Source of the DNA: Deroplatys truncata
Lineage: Eukaryota; Arthropoda; Insecta; Mantodea; Mantidae
Length of the DNA: 64,000 nt
Assembly (NCBI GenBank): GCA_030765065.1
Contig: CM060990.1
Span: 456,218,321-456,282,320 of the forward strand
Direction of reading: 5' to 3'
A program made the translations under genes and the position numbers. Below are positions 44,693 to 56,600 of this stretch, in pieces. The notes below the pieces were generated by a model. The model was not told the DNA's origin. It saw only the letters and a program-made list of their open reading frames with translations, and made no database searches. Each line of letters opens with the position of its first letter. Position 1 is the stretch's first letter.

Positions 44693-46007
44693 TTATGTTT
44701 ACTGATAGTCTGATATATTTATTGTTTAGTGGTTTAATAAAAGCATTTTCTATTAAACAGTTTTTATACCCTTAGACTAGTAATGTGTAGGTTATTTTTG
44801 TCAAAGCTGCCGTAAGCGCGATCTCCGTAGAGGTGGAAACTGCAACAGGTTATACGTCACTTGCAGAACAGCTCTCTGTAAGCCATTCATATGCTATCAG
44901 GTCTACTCCACCAAGTTATCTCGCCAGACTGTGTGCGTTATAAAGCCATGCAAAAACATCTAAACGCCCGCAGTGTATTGAATTGTGTACTTTCTGATAC
45001 GTGAACCGAGTATTGGCTTTGCCTTTGTGGCAACGAGTTTGCACTGAATATAAACTAGATTATATTATACCTCTGTAGAGCTGTAGTATGAATGGCATGT
45101 ATTTTTTCTTCCATTCTTTATTAATTCTTTTTACATTTCTTTAAATTGGATCTATAGAAATTATAAATGTTTCACCTTCAAGATCTGTTATTTTCTTTAG
45201 CCTTTTGTGGGTCACGAGTAAAACACAATAGACTATTTGTACCAGTAAGATCATGCTGAACCTTCCCGCGATATTTATTCAATAGCAATCATAAGCCTAA
45301 TTTCGGATGCATCAACAGCCCTAAACCTTTCTGCATACAGGTTATACACAGCCTTATGAGGGGTAGTCTGAAGTAGGGTAATCCCTTGTATGGTGTCAAT
45401 CAGTTGGCAAACTGAAGTGATAATGTTTTATTCATCCCCGTCTACGTTTCATCACTGATGATGTACTTGTGTGACAGATCCATTAAGTCTTTATTGCATG
45501 TCATCAAAGGCTACTCCGAGGCTGTAGCATTGCCACTGATATCTCCTCCTCAAATAGAACAGTGTGGATATGGTTTATCTTAAAATAAATTCAGTTTAAA
45601 CGCATTAATTCAGAACTAAGACTCTCAATATACTTTTTAAAGCTGATTGTTATTTTACGCTCAGCTAAACGTCTTTGTAAACATATTTTAAACTGATGGG
45701 GAGGATTATAATTTTATTGACGTATTTGCCTTCATATACTTCAAATCTTGTCAGTAATGTTTACTATCAGAAACACTATCCTATGAGTCGATTTGTTGGC
45801 CAGCGTATTCTTTCTTGTACTATCTTTCAAGAAAGGAAATGCAAACTTTTTGCGGGCCAGTATCATCCAGACGTCCCATGAGCAGGAGGTATGAAAACCA
45901 AATCGGCCATGGTCGTAGATGTATACTGTTGAGGTCGCCATTTTAACCCGTCGAAGGTTTCTATGGCTACATTAACTCAACATGACGAAATATTCACTAA
46001 ATATCAC
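44693..46007. other. AT-rich stretch without recognised genes
   Basis: No coding frame above about 66 codons and no element ends were seen. A minus-strand reading near 45440-45490 includes YIISDET, similar to a mariner motif, but flanking residues do not support it. Confidence 0.5.
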
Positions 46008-46375
46008 AAAACAAGTAGCAATTCTCTTGCTGCTGAGCTATTTACTACATGGCGTTGGAGTATATGCAAGAAAACGGAAAACACGTAGAATGATGATTTT
46101 AATAGAACCAACATCTATGCTGTATATAGCTCGTGTCTATGCTGTTTTAGCTCAGTGGTAAAATTCACGCTGTTTCAACTCTGCCAAGGATTCAGGATTC
46201 GAATCCAAGGATATAGTCATACTTTTTATTCCAACTTTTTCACTTTGTAAGACGCAGTAATGAACAAAGTTACAGTTTGCTTGCAGCTAAGCTATTACTA
46301 CATGGTTTCGAAGAAAATGCAATGAGTTTGAATGATAATTTTAATGGAGCTAACTTCTAAATGCTATATACAATC
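46008..46375. repeat. Diverged direct repeat (~115 bp) flanking a tRNA-like segment
   Basis: Copy 1 (about 46008-46130) and copy 2 (about 46262-46375) share TTGCTGCTGAGCTATTTACTA / TTGCAGCTAAGCTATTACTAC, then GAATGATGATTTTAAT / GAATGATAATTTTAAT and a TGCT(G)TATATA end. Identity is about 70-75% by eye. The tRNA-like sequence lies between them. Confidence 0.7.
46139..46216 (+). other. tRNA-like sequence (pseudo-tRNA or SINE head)
   Basis: TTTTAGCTCAGTGGTAAAAT is a near-perfect tRNA A box (TAGCTCAGTGGT), and GGATTCGAATCC 45 bases later is a good B box (GGTTCGAATCC) at normal spacing. The acceptor ends do not pair well and the anticodon stem is poor, so a functional tRNA is unlikely. The internal promoter boxes look intact, so it could still be transcribed. 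Confidence 0.6.
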
Positions 46376-46559
46376 CATCTGTTTATAACAATAAGCTAAT
46401 ACATACAATAACAAGAAACGTATAAGTTTTCATCTTGAGAAGAACAAACTTAGAGCTGCAAATATAATTGTGTATAATTCGATGGAGTATAATGTATAAA
46501 ACTGAAAAGACATATTCTGTGTAACTGTTATTCTGGAGGATATCAGTATAAACCGCAGT

Positions 46560-47180
46560 GGTCATTCTCTCCGTCGCCGTAATCCGTTGTCCTGGTAACA
46601 TGCCGTCATATAGGCCCAAAAGTGAGCTGGTATTCTTCCAGAGCAATTTCCAGGCACAGCATGTCTGGAACTTTATAGAGACACAACCTACCTTGTTCGT
46701 CAGATAGTAACACCTTCTCGACCGACCAGATCCCTAGATCCCAGATCTGCGGTAGCTGGATGTTTCTTTGGGACCATTCCAATCTTCTGGCTTTGTGAGC
46801 CTCAGAGAGGATTGTCTTGGTGGCAGGACGATGAAATTCAAGGCAGCCTCCTTTAGTCTCCGCCGTATATTTTCATGAGAACGCCGTATTCCACAGCCTT
46901 ATCCAGCAAAATGGATCTGTGTGTAATAGGACGTTTCCTTACCTCTGCCACCAGTGCTTCGTTATGTGCAGCGGTAATTGCCCAAGGCCTTCCTAATCTT
47001 GGTAGCGACTTGGCCCATTCAACACCTTCCGCTTGATGTTTGTGTAGCCATTTCTTGACCTTCTTACCGTTAAGTGAAAGTTCTCTAGAAATCACGGAAA
47101 CACTCTGGCCCTATGAGAAACGTCCTATGATCTCGCCCCTGTTTGCTGCTGTCAACGATTGGCAACCACGTGGACGAGGC
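46560..47180 (-). pseudogene. Tc1-like transposase pseudogene
   Basis: The minus strand reads MPRPRGCQSLTAANRGEIIG and then VISRELSLNGKKVKKWLHKH, a paired-type helix-turn-helix start, followed by LPRLGRPWAITAAHNEALV, matching the GRPR.TT...D..L pattern of Tc1-like enzymes. After the frame ends (46853), other frames continue with RLEWSQRNIQLPQIWDLG and VLLSDEQGRLCLY, a degraded version of the W..V.FSDES.F.L block that holds the first catalytic Asp. Multiple stops show that it is dead. No inverted ends were found. Confidence 0.65.
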
Positions 47181-49298
47181 ATATTGCGTCGTTTTGCAAC
47201 GAATGTCTAAGAAACACAGAGAATCATAGGATAACGGAAGTGATATTTCATGCACACGCTTTTAACACTTTATGATGACGAAGAGAAGAAAACATAAGCG
47301 TTATGAATCGTGTATGAATTTGAATCCGAATGTCACTATTTTCAAATGCCCATTGAAGGGAATGTGTAAGAACCATTATATCGTTTTAACCATTTCATCA
47401 TTTGTCTGTCGTAAATAAAAGCAATTAAAGGAACTTATACTCCACATTAAACACTGGGATACTGATTTTTGTTCTAGATAATGCTATCTTTTTATACTAT
47501 AAATAAATGTAAACAAATTCTAGAAACAAAAGCAAAACATTTACACCATTTCTCAGGGTGCTACGAACTATCCGCCTTGCAATGAAATTTGTTGCTAAGT
47601 TAGCAAGAGAATAAAACTTAATATCATATGAATATAGTGCAAATTACTCTCCTGAGGAATAGCCGAGATCATTGTACCGCTATCCGTAGATTTCAGAAGT
47701 GCCAACTATTGGTGGTTCCATCCTCGCCTCCCGCATGATTATTTTCTGAAACGGAAAATAAGCAAATGTCTTTAATTCATCTAGATTCCTTTATCAGGAA
47801 TGGAGAATCAGGATAAAGACACACTTCTAGAAATTGAATTAATGGGGACATTGCAACGTTGTATAGTGCTTGGAAATAAACAAAATGGCAACGCTGCTAC
47901 GTGCAAACGGTTGCTTTACGTTCAGGTAATCTTACAACTGCATTGCGTTTTGTTTAATGTATCATTAGTTACTTTATTCACTGGTGTCCAGTTCTGGTAA
48001 CAATATACCTCTGTGATCATTAATACCGTCTTTTTACTAGTAAATTATTTTCCTATGTTAATGTATTAAATTGATTTGCTTTGCATACTGAGTATTATTC
48101 TCATATGACATAGTATTTGTGTCGTATTACTGCATAATTAGCTATAAAGGAATGTTATCATGCAGAGTTCACTTAAATATCTAAAATAATTATTTTCGTT
48201 TCTTCTGCCTAAAACATTTTAATTTCCTTGCTTGCCGGGACCCTCTAACCTGAAGAAAATATAATGCTCCCTTATATCCATCGTAAGCTGATGTGAACAT
48301 TAACAGTACATGATTGAAGTAAATTCCTTAATATGGTAATGGTCTTCGAGATTTATTGAGAGATGCCTTTGAATGTGGGCATTTTAAATTAAAATGTTAT
48401 TCATTTCCAGAAGAATGATTGACAGTTAAGGTTGGCGTATTCCCTATTTTGTTTGCAGCAGTTGCAAATAACATTTTATAAAGCATTCAGTTACAAAATT
48501 TAAATCGTACTGCAATATTTGTATGACGGCGGGCAAAAATACAACCCTATGCGTAATAAAAATATTCACGTAATTTACGGCTCTTAAGGAGGAGCTTTAT
48601 CAGAAAAAGGCCCTACTAATTTGTGTAATTTTATATTTGGCACAGTTTATATAAATGATGATGTTCCCTATAAAAAAAAACAGAAAACCACGCGTTATAT
48701 GGGATTCCATCCAAATTTCGTCACCAGTGTTAATTAGCAGTAACACGCTTTAATGAGTTCAGCTGTCCTAAGCATAAAAGCAACGTATTGCTGATTAAGC
48801 CTACGTTTGTAAGCAAAGCACCTAACACTGGAATTTTACTGGTTTGTTTTTTTACCCTTGGTCCACCACTTAATCGAAACACCATAACAACATATTTTCT
48901 ATAGGTGTACTGAAGTTGAATTTGCAGTATTCGCCTGTTAGTTTACAATAATTGCTGAAATATTGTTTTTCAAAACTGTGAGTTAAGCCGATGGCTACCA
49001 AGCTGCCTGGATAGAGGGAGAAGCATATGACAAAATTTATTCTCATACCATATATGCATGAAAACCTGAGAATTAGGTAACCCTTCGCGCAGGACTCATG
49101 AATGTGACCATTTACTTTTGTGAAAAATAGTACTATTCAATATATACATGTGACTCAGTCGAGAATAATTGGATTGTGTTTACTAAATTATGTACGTATA
49201 TGATGAATTAAAAGTAAAGAACACAGAGAGCTCCCAATTTTTCGATAAACTATCGTTGAAACATTAATTTCAAATTGATCATATATTGGAGTATATTA
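47181..49298. other. AT-rich stretch without recognised genes
   Basis: Only short frames and no repeat ends. Nothing in this interval is assignable by reading. Confidence 0.55.
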
Positions 49299-49316
49299 AG
49301 TTTAGCTCCCCCTTTT
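49299..49316. repeat. SINE target-site duplication (left copy)
   Basis: AGTTTAGCTCCCCCTTTT matches AGTTTAGCTACCCCGTTT at 49603-49620 with two mismatches, directly flanking the SINE. Confidence 0.85.
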
Positions 49317-49602
49317 GCGTCCTCCGTGGTGTAGTGGTCACCATGCTAGCCTCTAGTTCCCAGGTCGCGGGTTCAAACCCGGCGGAGGATGATGCTTTTT
49401 TCCGGCGTAAAATTCCTTAGCAATGGCTTCCTTTGGAAAGGAAGTAAAGCCGGTGGTCCCGTGTCGTAGATTTACGGCACGCAAAGAGCCTCAAGCCTGA
49501 TAAAGAGGCCTCTGATCAAAATTACTGGTCTTTCACGCCCAATTAGAATGGGTCGCTAAGGACCACAGCAGTTACAGAGCGTCCATAAACAAAACTCAAT
49601 TT
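49317..49602 (+). mobile_element. tRNA-derived SINE, family A, full-length copy
   Basis: This is the best copy of the family. The tRNA-like head (49320-49389) starts TCCTCCG and ends CGGAGGA, so the acceptor stem still pairs. It holds an A box (GTGGTGTAGTGGTC) and a B box (GGGTTCAAACCC). The sequence is closest in style to Gly/Glu/Asp tRNAs, but the anticodon arm does not fold, so it is a SINE head rather than a tRNA gene. The body has TTCCTTAGCAATGGCTTCC, a CCTCAAGCCTGATAAAGAGG core and a tail ending ACAAAACTCAATTT without poly(A). An 18-bp target duplication flanks it. Other copies: 6020-6209, 16213-16502 and 44292-44550. Confidence 0.92.
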
Positions 49603-50775
49603 AGTTTAGCTACCCCGTTTACCCAACGTTTTAATGAACCGTACTAGCAATTCCGAATATTCGTTTTAAATACCCTAAAAACTCTTGAAATAAATTGTGA
49701 ATCTGTGTTTGTGAAACTGGATGTCACTTTCGTAGTACACTCGTCGTTAATGTATGTCCATATTATTTGTGCCTGAAGACATTGTTTCACAAATTGTCAA
49801 AAGAAACTACCAGAAGACCCTAATAAAACAAAAAAAGGAAAAGGGAAAAATATCCTGAAAAAAATCGAAAACTAAATTCACAGAAAATAAATAAATGTGC
49901 TTTAGTTTTCTAAGGTCTAAAACAATGGATTCTAGCAAACACTAGAATTAACCACATGTAATCAGTTTTAAGCCAAGAAATCGTGGCCTGTATAAAAATT
50001 CATAAATGACACAATGTCTTCGAGTTGAAAAACATATTCAATATGTACTAAGTAACCAAAAGAGGCAAACAGGTTAAGAAAACGTTACTTAATATTCATA
50101 TTAATATTGAGTTTAAGCAATAAAATATCAGCAGTACTAAATCTGAATCTGCAACAATTTCGTTATTTTATTGTTGCTATTTTAAGGGATGTACAAACCT
50201 TTCAGCACAAATACATGAAATAGTAGCAGTATTGAAAGAAAGCATAGGGAACCCTTAAGGTAATGAAACATAAAAGCTGCGGAGCCATGCTTAGATATAC
50301 GAGAAATGGCTGTATTTCACTGTCTTTTAATTTAACTCACGCGCAGCTGATAAATATTTCCCCACGCGATACGCAGAACTGTGCTTGTATTATATCTGTG
50401 TTTTAAAGCACTTCGTCTTGCATGGGACAAGTCCCCTCTCCCATTTCTCATATCATTAAATATTTAACTTTGTGTGTTTTTGTTGGTGTGTTTACTTGCA
50501 GCGTAAGGTGTCCTTCTTGTGCTAGTGAACAAAATACTTGTGATAGGCGATAGCATTATCACATTACTAAACTTACTCTATGAACTTAGGTTTTTTCTGA
50601 AAGCTAATAGTAGTAATTTTGGATTTGAACATAAGAACTAACCATCACGGGTACATACATATGTTCATATAATGAATACAGCATACATTTAAACCTCGGT
50701 AATACTGTTCAGTCAATTCACTTTCTGCGTCTCCAAGCGTCTCTCCTTAGTAAACGCTAGGAACCTTATCCATAC

Positions 50776-51129
50776 ATGCTGTTTTTCTTTCGTAGAAAAT
50801 TTATGGCACAGGTAAGTAAAAATAACATATTTTCTAATACTATCACCATTGAATGTAGTGCAACTCAGATGGGTACCTGGTCATCAGGGTATCTTAGGAA
50901 ATTAGAATGCAAGCATCTGCCGAAGGTGGACTCTTTGACCACTTTTATTGGATCAGAAATCAGCTCAGGTGTTCACATTCCACAGTTCATAATTGGGCCA
51001 GTAAAATATGGTAAAATTCCCTGGAAAATAAGTAAAGGTCTAAATTTAAAAAGAAAATCAGTCATACTCTTACTGAATCACTCATCCATATGCATGGAAG
51101 AGATATTAGAATTTGAATTAATTTGCTGA
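50776..51129 (+). CDS. Unassigned 117-codon open frame
   Basis: I do not recognise this product. It is a basic, Ile/Ser/Lys-rich peptide with MGTWSSGYLRKLECKHLPKV in the middle, no signal peptide and no clear domain. It is long for a chance frame in such AT-rich DNA, but there is no splice, promoter or poly(A) evidence, and composition equals the surroundings. It could be an old repeat fragment or a chance frame. Confidence 0.15.
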   Translation: MLFFFRRKFMAQVSKNNIFSNTITIECSATQMGTWSSGYLRKLECKHLPKVDSLTTFIGSEISSGVHIPQFIIGPVKYGKIPWKISKGLNLKRKSVILLLNHSSICMEEILEFELIC

Positions 51130-51514
51130 CTGCTTATAACCGATTTAGAATATCTGCAGCTATTGTGGGTCAATAAACGTAAATGTAAAATTTGCAAATA
51201 GGACCAATAACTTGCTAATAATATTCCTATGGATGTGAATCTCTACAGAATGGAAGATGTCACTGTTCCAAGAGTAATTCCTAGTGCAATGGAAGACCCT
51301 AGCATTGGTGTCAAAGCTACAAAGCTCATAAGAGGTATTGAGGTAGATCTCCAATACAAGCTAAGGTAATATACAAAGAGCCATTGGCTCCTGTGCAAGA
51401 GGCCAACACAAACTTCAATCCCATTACTTATTTCTATCTCTGTTCCTTTAATGCTATATGGCACCTTCATTTAAAAAGCTTAACATAAGAGCCACTATTG
51501 ACCTTACATTAATG

Positions 51515-51560
51515 CAATGACTCGCAACCTTTCTCACCGGGCGCTCACCTTTGAAACCTA
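51515..51560 (+). repeat. Possible hAT terminal repeat
   Basis: CAATGACTCGCAACCTTTCT followed by CACCGGGCGC has the CA.TG..TC.CAACCTTT form of many hAT termini. No transposase or opposite end was found nearby, so this could be a solo end or chance. Confidence 0.25.
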
Positions 51561-52611
51561 TGTAATTTCTATACCACCTACAAATATTAGGAATATTTTT
51601 CCTCCTCAAAAACATTAAAATAATTTGAAATGAACCAGAGGGTTTTGCAAACGACAATATTGAAGTAAGTAATTAAACATAAAAAATGTGTGAATAAAAC
51701 TGCAATTTAGATTTAAATACGTTTTTATAAAGCGTTGCTTTGAGGACAGGTTCAAATCAACGTGTACCTGAAGTATTCTGTCCTATCACTTATTTATCCA
51801 CCTACTTAAACAATTTGAAACCTAATGCTATTAGCAGCCATTGTTTGCTTCAAATAATGTTATAAGCTCATTATAACACAAAACACAAATGAAATGGATA
51901 ACGCTGCCTTTATTTGCATTCACCGGTTTATATAGCAATGCATTAGTGTACCAATGGGATCTGTCTGAATATATGCTACCTACAGGTAAAGATTCAGATA
52001 GACCAGTGTTCCTTTCTGAACCTTTATGGTGACACTGAGACATCACAAATCTTTGAAATAATATTGTCAGTCGAGATATCCCAGCTTATTAGTAGAAAGA
52101 CCGCATATTCTATAATTCAGTAAAAGTGTTACGACGTCCAATTATTAGACTTCAGTATCGATATTTATCAAAAAGTAATAAAGTAAACAAAGAAAAAGTG
52201 AAATTCATGCTTCTAACAGCAGAAGTAAGCATAATTTCATTATTAAAATATTTAATACCAAGGGTAGTTAATAAGCATCCTTGTATTACTGAGGAGCACC
52301 CTTTCATATTACGGAGATGAAAAACAAGTGCGCAAAAACAACCTTAACATAACATTGAAGGATGTGTTAAATAACATTGTGCACTCCGCGGATGAATTTA
52401 TATATAATTGTTAGAATAAACGTGTAAATTCTATTTATTAAACTTCATTTTTACTTTGGGAATCTAAGAAAACTTTTATTAAAGTTATCACTGATAATAA
52501 CTCAGTTTTCCCGCCTAGAATTTCTCATTTTCCCAGCAAGGCGTATCTCACACTTGTGCAACCACTGCATTAATAAAAATGTGTTGTATTGGGTATAAAT
52601 AATGTTATTCT

Positions 52612-52720
52612 ACAGCGGGATGGCTAGAATTTGGGAGATCGTGGGCTCAAACGCGAAGGTAAACGACCATCCTCATAAGGGCTTTTTCGTAATTTTCCCT
52701 CTCCCTTCATCTTTCAGGGT
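52612..52720 (+). mobile_element. Degenerate SINE-like remnant, family B style
   Basis: A B-box-like GTGGGCTCAAACGCG is followed by CGACCATCCTCATAAGGGCT and TTTTTCGTAATTTTCCC. This is the same order as the tRNA head, GGCCATCCTGATT and TTTTCCGTGATTTCCC of the family B copy at 18130-18345. The A box is not clear. Confidence 0.4.
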
Positions 52721-53389
52721 TGTAGGTCTAGACGCAGTGGACAGTTTGAGGAGAAAACTGCTTCTACCGTCACGTCAGATTCTTCCGTCCGAACCTGTCC
52801 GTTAGGATGGGGTCATTTATTTATTTTTTTATTTACTTTCTCCTTCACGTACATAGTAGGGAGAGAAGGAATTACATTCCACCAAAAATTCGATGCGGAG
52901 ATTTCACCGGAAATACACGTTTTGCGGTTCCCTGAAACCCAAGAAGGCATTTTAGTAAAAGGTGTGTGCGTGTGTGTGAAGCATTGCTCGAAAAAGCAAA
53001 GGTCGGATAAATACCAAATTTGGTATTTAAGTTCAGTATATTCCAAAGACGCAAAAGGAAGATTTTCAAGAAATTTTCCATCCCCGAACCCTTTACATGG
53101 AACACTCTTTTTTCGTAAATTTTTTTATTTTCTCAAAAATTACTGTAACGATTTTGATTAAAATAGCGTATATTTAAGATAGTTACATGACAAACAAAAT
53201 GTGTATCAGGAATTTCCTAGGAATGGCCTCTAAAATCTTCTTCATCCGAAATAATTTTGTATAATCTTGTACAACCGGTAAATGTTAAGCGATAGACGAA
53301 AACGCGCTGCACAAAAGCTGTAGTTCACTTCAAAACACACACTGTACTCCAAATAACCTTTTTTGCCATAAGCCATAACACATCAGTTT
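52721..53389. other. Unassigned spacer
   Basis: Overlapping short frames on both strands match nothing I know, and no repeat ends were seen. Confidence 0.45.
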
Positions 53390-53670
53390 TTTTTAGTAGT
53401 GTTTAACGTCCGTGCTTACTACATACCGCACCACAGGCGGTGGACACTGATGATACATAAAATGAAATGATTATTAGGAAAGGAAATTTGGGGAGGATAC
53501 ATTACAGGCTTAAGTACCTAAGTCCTCCCTAGCATTTGCCAGACGTGAAAACTGAGGAAAACCTGGAAAAAGCCTCAGTCAGGGATGACGGTGCTGGCGG
53601 GATTTGAACCACGGGCTCCCCGTTCACGAGTCCAAGCCTTAACAACCTCAAGCACGTTAGGGTGAAGCCT
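53390..53670 (-). mobile_element. tRNA-derived SINE, family B-like
   Basis: On the minus strand a tRNA-like head contains GTGGTTCAAATCCCGCC (B box) preceded about 45 bases earlier by TTGTTAAGGCTTGGAC (weak A box). The body reads GTCATCCCTGACTGAGGC, TTTTTCCAGGTTTTCC and TCTGGCAAATGCTAGGGAGG, parallel to CATCCTGATTTAGG, TTTTCCGTG and CAGGCAAATGCCGGGATGG in the common insect family. The 3' end CGGACGTTAAACACTACTAA runs into a short poly(A) (53391-53398 on the opposite strand). Confidence 0.6.
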
Positions 53671-56600
53671 TAGGGGAGGGCATAGAAAGGATGTTCTGCG
53701 GAGTTGCACAATCTGGAGACAGTATTGAACACTTCCACTTAAATTGTGCCTGCTGCCATTAGATCTGCCTGCTCTGAATTCAGCCCTTCCTCCCGGAGTT
53801 AAGTATTCGCAATAGCAGGAAGAGACCATATGGCTAAAATTCTCCTTTGTCATTATCCCATTCCCTATACTCGGAGCAGCATATCAATTACTGTACGTTT
53901 GGTTCCAGTTCTAGCTTTCTAGCCCACTCTGCATCGCTGAGCTTTGGATTCAAGTGACGGGTTGCAGATAAATTCTTTCGACTAAGGGCCGGTTCTACAA
54001 TATCCCGATAAGCTTCCGTATAGTTACTAGCCAAATAAACTTTCCTGGCCGATAAGCAATGCTCTCGTTCTACAATCAGACGGCTTCCTCTAGATAGCAA
54101 TCCTATAGGATAACCTGTGATGTACTAAGTTTGCCATTCTTAATTCGACGGAAGCACCACCATTGGGGAATCCGTAAACAAGAAAACAAACGAGAAATGC
54201 CTTGCGATGCAGACGACAACAAAGTGAAAGTTAGTGTTTATCATGTGGTTTCTTTTGCCATCGTTTTAGAGTAAAATAGAGCTGACAAAGCGAAAAAGGA
54301 CTGAAAACTTCATTCATGACGACTGCAAAAGACTTTTAAACCTCGTAGAAACATGTAGTTTCTACATGTAGTAGCACGAGAGTAAAATGTCTGAAGCTGT
54401 AACCTGAAGGGGACGGGGGGTATGCTGCGAGACAATCGCTTCAGAATTCATATAACCTTAGCTCTGTGGTGGTGACTGATGTATTCCTCATTGCCATTTG
54501 CTCCTTCTGCTAAACCGAAATTTCTTCTATAATAACCACGTAACCAATTTGATAATGCTTTCACCATTGAAAAGTCCAAGTCCTTGTGACGGATATGGCC
54601 TATAAAACACCTTATAATTTCAATTCATAAATTATTAAAATACTAATAAGGGCTTGCAAAAACTATGTATTAGGAAAGGAACGTATCGGAGTTATAAAGG
54701 AACATACTTACAAAGACTGTCGGGGGAGGTTAAGGAAGTCAGAAGTTCCGCTTTCGTGAATAACGGGATTTTTCATCCATTATTATGAATAGCAAGAGCT
54801 GTATAAATTATATTTATAAGGAATAAAGGGGCAGATTAACCATAAGATTATCTATGTGATTGTACAATAATTTCATAAAGAATGGCGGGAGGTGTATGAA
54901 ATTAAAAAGCTACCCGTGAAGCTTCGGGTAAGCCAGCTGGTGTCTTATAAAAGCAAGCTTATAAATTTCGTCTTCGTCCTAAGTTTGGAAATAATTTTGT
55001 CTCTTTCTTACGACCCTAGGCTTCCTTCTGTTATGCAGAAACATCATTATTTCCTGGTTGTCGTTCGATAAATACAATTCTACCATGATTACTGTTGCTA
55101 GTGATAAGAATTGCGCGAATCCTGAACATCAAATCTTGTTATTTGTCGGATAATGGACGTATCGGCTACTCCAACTACCGAAAACCTATCGGCAAAGATA
55201 TCTTCCGAGTGCTGCTATCTCGAGACTGTAGAACGCCAATCGCTAAAAATCCGGTACATAGCTTCATCGGGAGATTGTAAAACAAGAGTAACCACCTCCA
55301 TTTCTGTTCTAGAAGAACTAGACTCATTTCACTGTGAAAATAGATATTAAAAGTTTTGAAGTATTCTCATAGCTGTTATAGATTGACAGTGTATTTTACT
55401 CCGCTGACGAGGGCATTTTAATAACTGGAGATTTGTTGCCCTACAAAGAATCCCAAAGCTCTAACTACACACAAAGAGCGAAGGCAAAGACGGGCTGGCA
55501 ACAAAACCGCCCTCTCTGGCATTTATGATATAAGCGTTACTTCTGGCTTATTAAATAGGTGGAAGGAGTTACTGGATACTAATAGCCGGCTTATTCTACT
55601 GCTGTAGGCAATGCACCCCAATCACAGTTCTCATCATAGCTAGCCACTTGAACTTCATCTGTGGAACCCCAAGCTAGCTGCTTAGAATTTCTCTTCAACG
55701 CTTATCTAATTAAACTCTCCAGCTTTATCCCGCGTAGGTCGTTTGGGAGAATCCTATATTGAAGTTATTGTTCGGAGCGATACTCTTGTTAAGTGGAGAA
55801 AATGAGTCTTACAGAACAAGGCAGAACTGACCTCCGATCTTCTACACTTAGAAGTAGCAACCCAAAGAAGGATGTTATGTTAGCAGAACTATTATTATCA
55901 CGAGGTCTGTATAAAATCTTGACGTAATTCACAGTATCAGCTTAGATCATTATTGTGTATGAATCAGAAGCACATTAAGCCATTGCACTAGTCCTAGCTC
56001 ATAATTCTGATATATGAATCAATAAAGCGACCACACTTTACCTAGCAAGAGCAGGTCATTTACTGCATACCAAATCTGTATTATACTTCCGTCTTTTCAG
56101 TATTCCTTTTGCATAAATTACCTCAATATTAATCCATTTTTACTTCTGCGAAATATTTGTCATTCGTTCATTTAAGTGTCTTTCAAATTTCTTTTCCGAC
56201 GATAGCATTTTTTTATTCACTTTTCTTTCGTTCATGCTGTCATGGAGGAAAGTTAGTTTACCAATACTGCATTCAGTGCTGGCAATCTAACCTACCTGTG
56301 TGTTTCGTCTATTTACTGCGTGTACGTGCTTGAACTGTGTTAAGTAATTATCTTTTGCAGGCTTCAAAAATATAATTGTAGTAATGAGCTGAATTTTACC
56401 CTGTTAATCTTCCTTGAATATTTACCTATTTACCTCCTTTGCATTGCTTAATATTTTCTTATGATTCAATTCTTACATCAGCTAAGTATGAGCTGCAAGT
56501 TGCTGATTCTTTGAACTTAGTGAACCTGTCATTGCTGTACCTTCACTCCTGGACCCGGCCGCCCGGTGTCTCCTCTCGCCTCATCCTTCCTCCCAGGGAC

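Larger units (their letters stand above)
49621..52611. other. AT-rich stretch with one unassigned open frame and a possible hAT end
   Basis: Aside from the entries at 50776-51129 and 51515-51560, only short frames were seen. Nothing here reads as a known gene. Confidence 0.45.

Noticed and set aside
45440-45490. Mariner-like motif YIISDET on the minus strand
   Set aside because: Residues on either side do not continue the mariner pattern; a seven-residue match is not enough.
46139-46216. Functional tRNA gene
   Set aside because: A and B boxes are good, but acceptor and anticodon stems do not pair.
49320-49389. Functional tRNA gene
   Set aside because: The anticodon arm does not fold and the same sequence heads three other dispersed repeats with a shared body, so it is a SINE head.
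54902-54925. Hairpin ACCCG...CGGGT around AAGCTT
   Set aside because: Only a five-pair stem with unequal loop sides; too weak to report as a structure.
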